Positions 5,405 through 6,272 of a stretch of 6,272 nucleotides of DNA are shown here, in pieces. Made by a program: the position numbers and the translations under genes. Under the pieces are notes generated by a model. That model had not been told where the DNA came from. It made no database searches and saw only the letters and a program-made list of their open reading frames with translations. Each line of letters opens with the position of its first letter. The stretch's first letter is position 1. This DNA comes from an uncultured Eubacteriales bacterium (GTDB lineage: Bacteria; Bacillota; Clostridia; Monoglobales; Monoglobaceae), in assembly GCA_958346135.1 (NCBI GenBank), contig CATVQN010000073.1, positions 1-6,272 of the forward strand. Direction: 5' to 3'.

Positions 5405-6272
5405 CGGCTGTTTTGCCGCAGTGTTTACAGAGGCTGTGCTTTTGTTTTCCGAATTTGTCTTATCTCTTTGAATTGCAATGTAACTTACCCCGATCATTCT
5501 GGCTAAAATCAGAATCAATCCTATGATATGGAAACCTTGTAATCGCTCTCCGTCCCATAATATGCTCACTGCAATGGTCACTAAAGTTGATACTCCGCCG
5601 AAGGCGGATAGGGTTGAGGCCTGCATTTTCGAAAGAATAAAGTTATTCATGCCGGTTGCCACCAATGCAGAAACAATTGCTAAAAACAGAAATCCAATCA
5701 TGTTTTCTAAATTGAAATACGGTGTAAAATATGCAGTGATATTCCCTAAACAGAGACGACGAATCACATTGATGAAATTAAATGCAATGAGGCCCAGCAT
5801 ATTATAGATATAGGTTATTTCCATTGTGGAGAAGGCACGGGAGGCCTTGCGTGAAAACACCAAAAAAAGCGAGCCGGAAATCACCGCGAAAAACATAAAT
5901 AAAATTCCGAGCATGCTGTTCTCTCCTGTTGTTGTGTTTGTGTTTATCGCAATGTACATTACGCCGATGATGCCCAAGCCTAAGAAAAATTTTTGCCCTA
6001 AAGTAGTTTTTTCTTTTAATATAAGAGCTTCAAAAATGCAGCAGGAGACAGGCGTCAGTGAAAGGATGACTCCCGAGGTGATTCCGGTGGTCATGGCAAT
6101 CCCGAATGTTTCAAAAAGCATGTATAAAACCGGCTCAAAAATTGCGGTACCCAGTAAAATCCTTATAGAGTCGGATCTGCTGTTTTTTACAAAAAAATCT
6201 TTTATACCTACGTTGATTTTAACGGCTTTTAAAGATTTTAAAATCCAAAGCACCACAAAGCTCATGAGAAAT
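5384..6272 (-). CDS. DMT/EamA-family membrane transporter, 5' end cut by window
   Basis: An inner-membrane protein of the drug/metabolite transporter superfamily; substrate unknown, with amino acids and other small metabolites being usual for the family. About nine hydrophobic segments are visible. The fragment starts inside what should be the second helix of the first EamA repeat, then shows the L-S-L-T-P-V block ending L-I-L-K-E-K (68-86, counting from the ATG at 6265), and a second repeat with S-A-F-G-G-V-S-T-L ending W-D-G-E-R-L. Ten helices are expected, so helix 1 is missing and the reading frame stays open through the window edge (codons for F and L precede the ATG at 6265). That ATG is therefore probably an internal methionine and not the start. 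The hydrophilic tail of about 28 residues rich in S, T, N and K is not part of the core fold. The gene is visibly more AT-rich than the facing operon. Confidence 0.9.
   Translation of the reverse strand, partial: FLMSFVVLWILKSLKAVKINVGIKDFFVKNSRSDSIRILLGTAIFEPVLYMLFETFGIAMTTGITSGVILSLTPVSCCIFEALILKEKTTLGQKFFLGLGIIGVMYIAINTNTTTGENSMLGILFMFFAVISGSLFLVFSRKASRAFSTMEITYIYNMLGLIAFNFINVIRRLCLGNITAYFTPYFNLENMIGFLFLAIVSALVATGMNNFILSKMQASTLSAFGGVSTLVTIAVSILWDGERLQGFHIIGLILILARMIGVSYIAIQRDKTNSENKSTASVNTAAKQPEHTGMR

Overview
The window looks like a chromosomal segment of an anaerobic Firmicute, probably class Clostridia. The reasons are the strong AGGAGG-type ribosome binding sites, the mixed GC content, the tight same-strand packing of biosynthetic genes, and a DUF1015 gene next to amino-acid biosynthesis genes. 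The genus cannot be fixed from sequence alone.

Positions 37 to 4795 on the + strand hold four genes with short or overlapping junctions and read as one operon: a DUF1015 protein of unknown function, homoserine dehydrogenase (hom), homoserine kinase (thrB) and aspartate kinase (lysC). hom and thrB share the one-base overlap TAATG. A clear intrinsic hairpin at 4801-4838 closes the operon. Together these genes supply the first step of the aspartate pathway (aspartate to aspartyl phosphate) and the two steps that turn aspartate semialdehyde into O-phosphohomoserine for threonine. Aspartate-semialdehyde dehydrogenase (asd) and threonine synthase (thrC) are not in the window. Inside lysC there is a near-perfect Shine-Dalgarno sequence placed 7 bases before an in-frame ATG at codon 246. 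This is the arrangement known from Bacillus aspartokinase II, where one gene makes a full-length alpha and a regulatory-only beta subunit.

Positions 4850 to 6272 are on the - strand and converge on the operon. They hold a 142-residue, all-helical soluble protein that I do not recognise with certainty, preceded by a DMT/EamA-type membrane transporter whose 5' end is cut by the window edge. The shared hairpin between the convergent stop codons has A-runs and T-runs on both sides and could end transcription in both directions. A plausible promoter for the small gene overlaps the transporter's stop codon and is flanked by a 13-base inverted repeat.

The most notable points are the predicted internal translation start of lysC, the DUF1015 protein with a D-G-H-H-R motif resembling ParB/sulfiredoxin-fold phosphate-binding motifs, and the shortened ACT-like tail of homoserine dehydrogenase. 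No mobile element, CRISPR array, tRNA, rRNA or riboswitch is visible, and no stretch longer than 300 bases lacks a gene.
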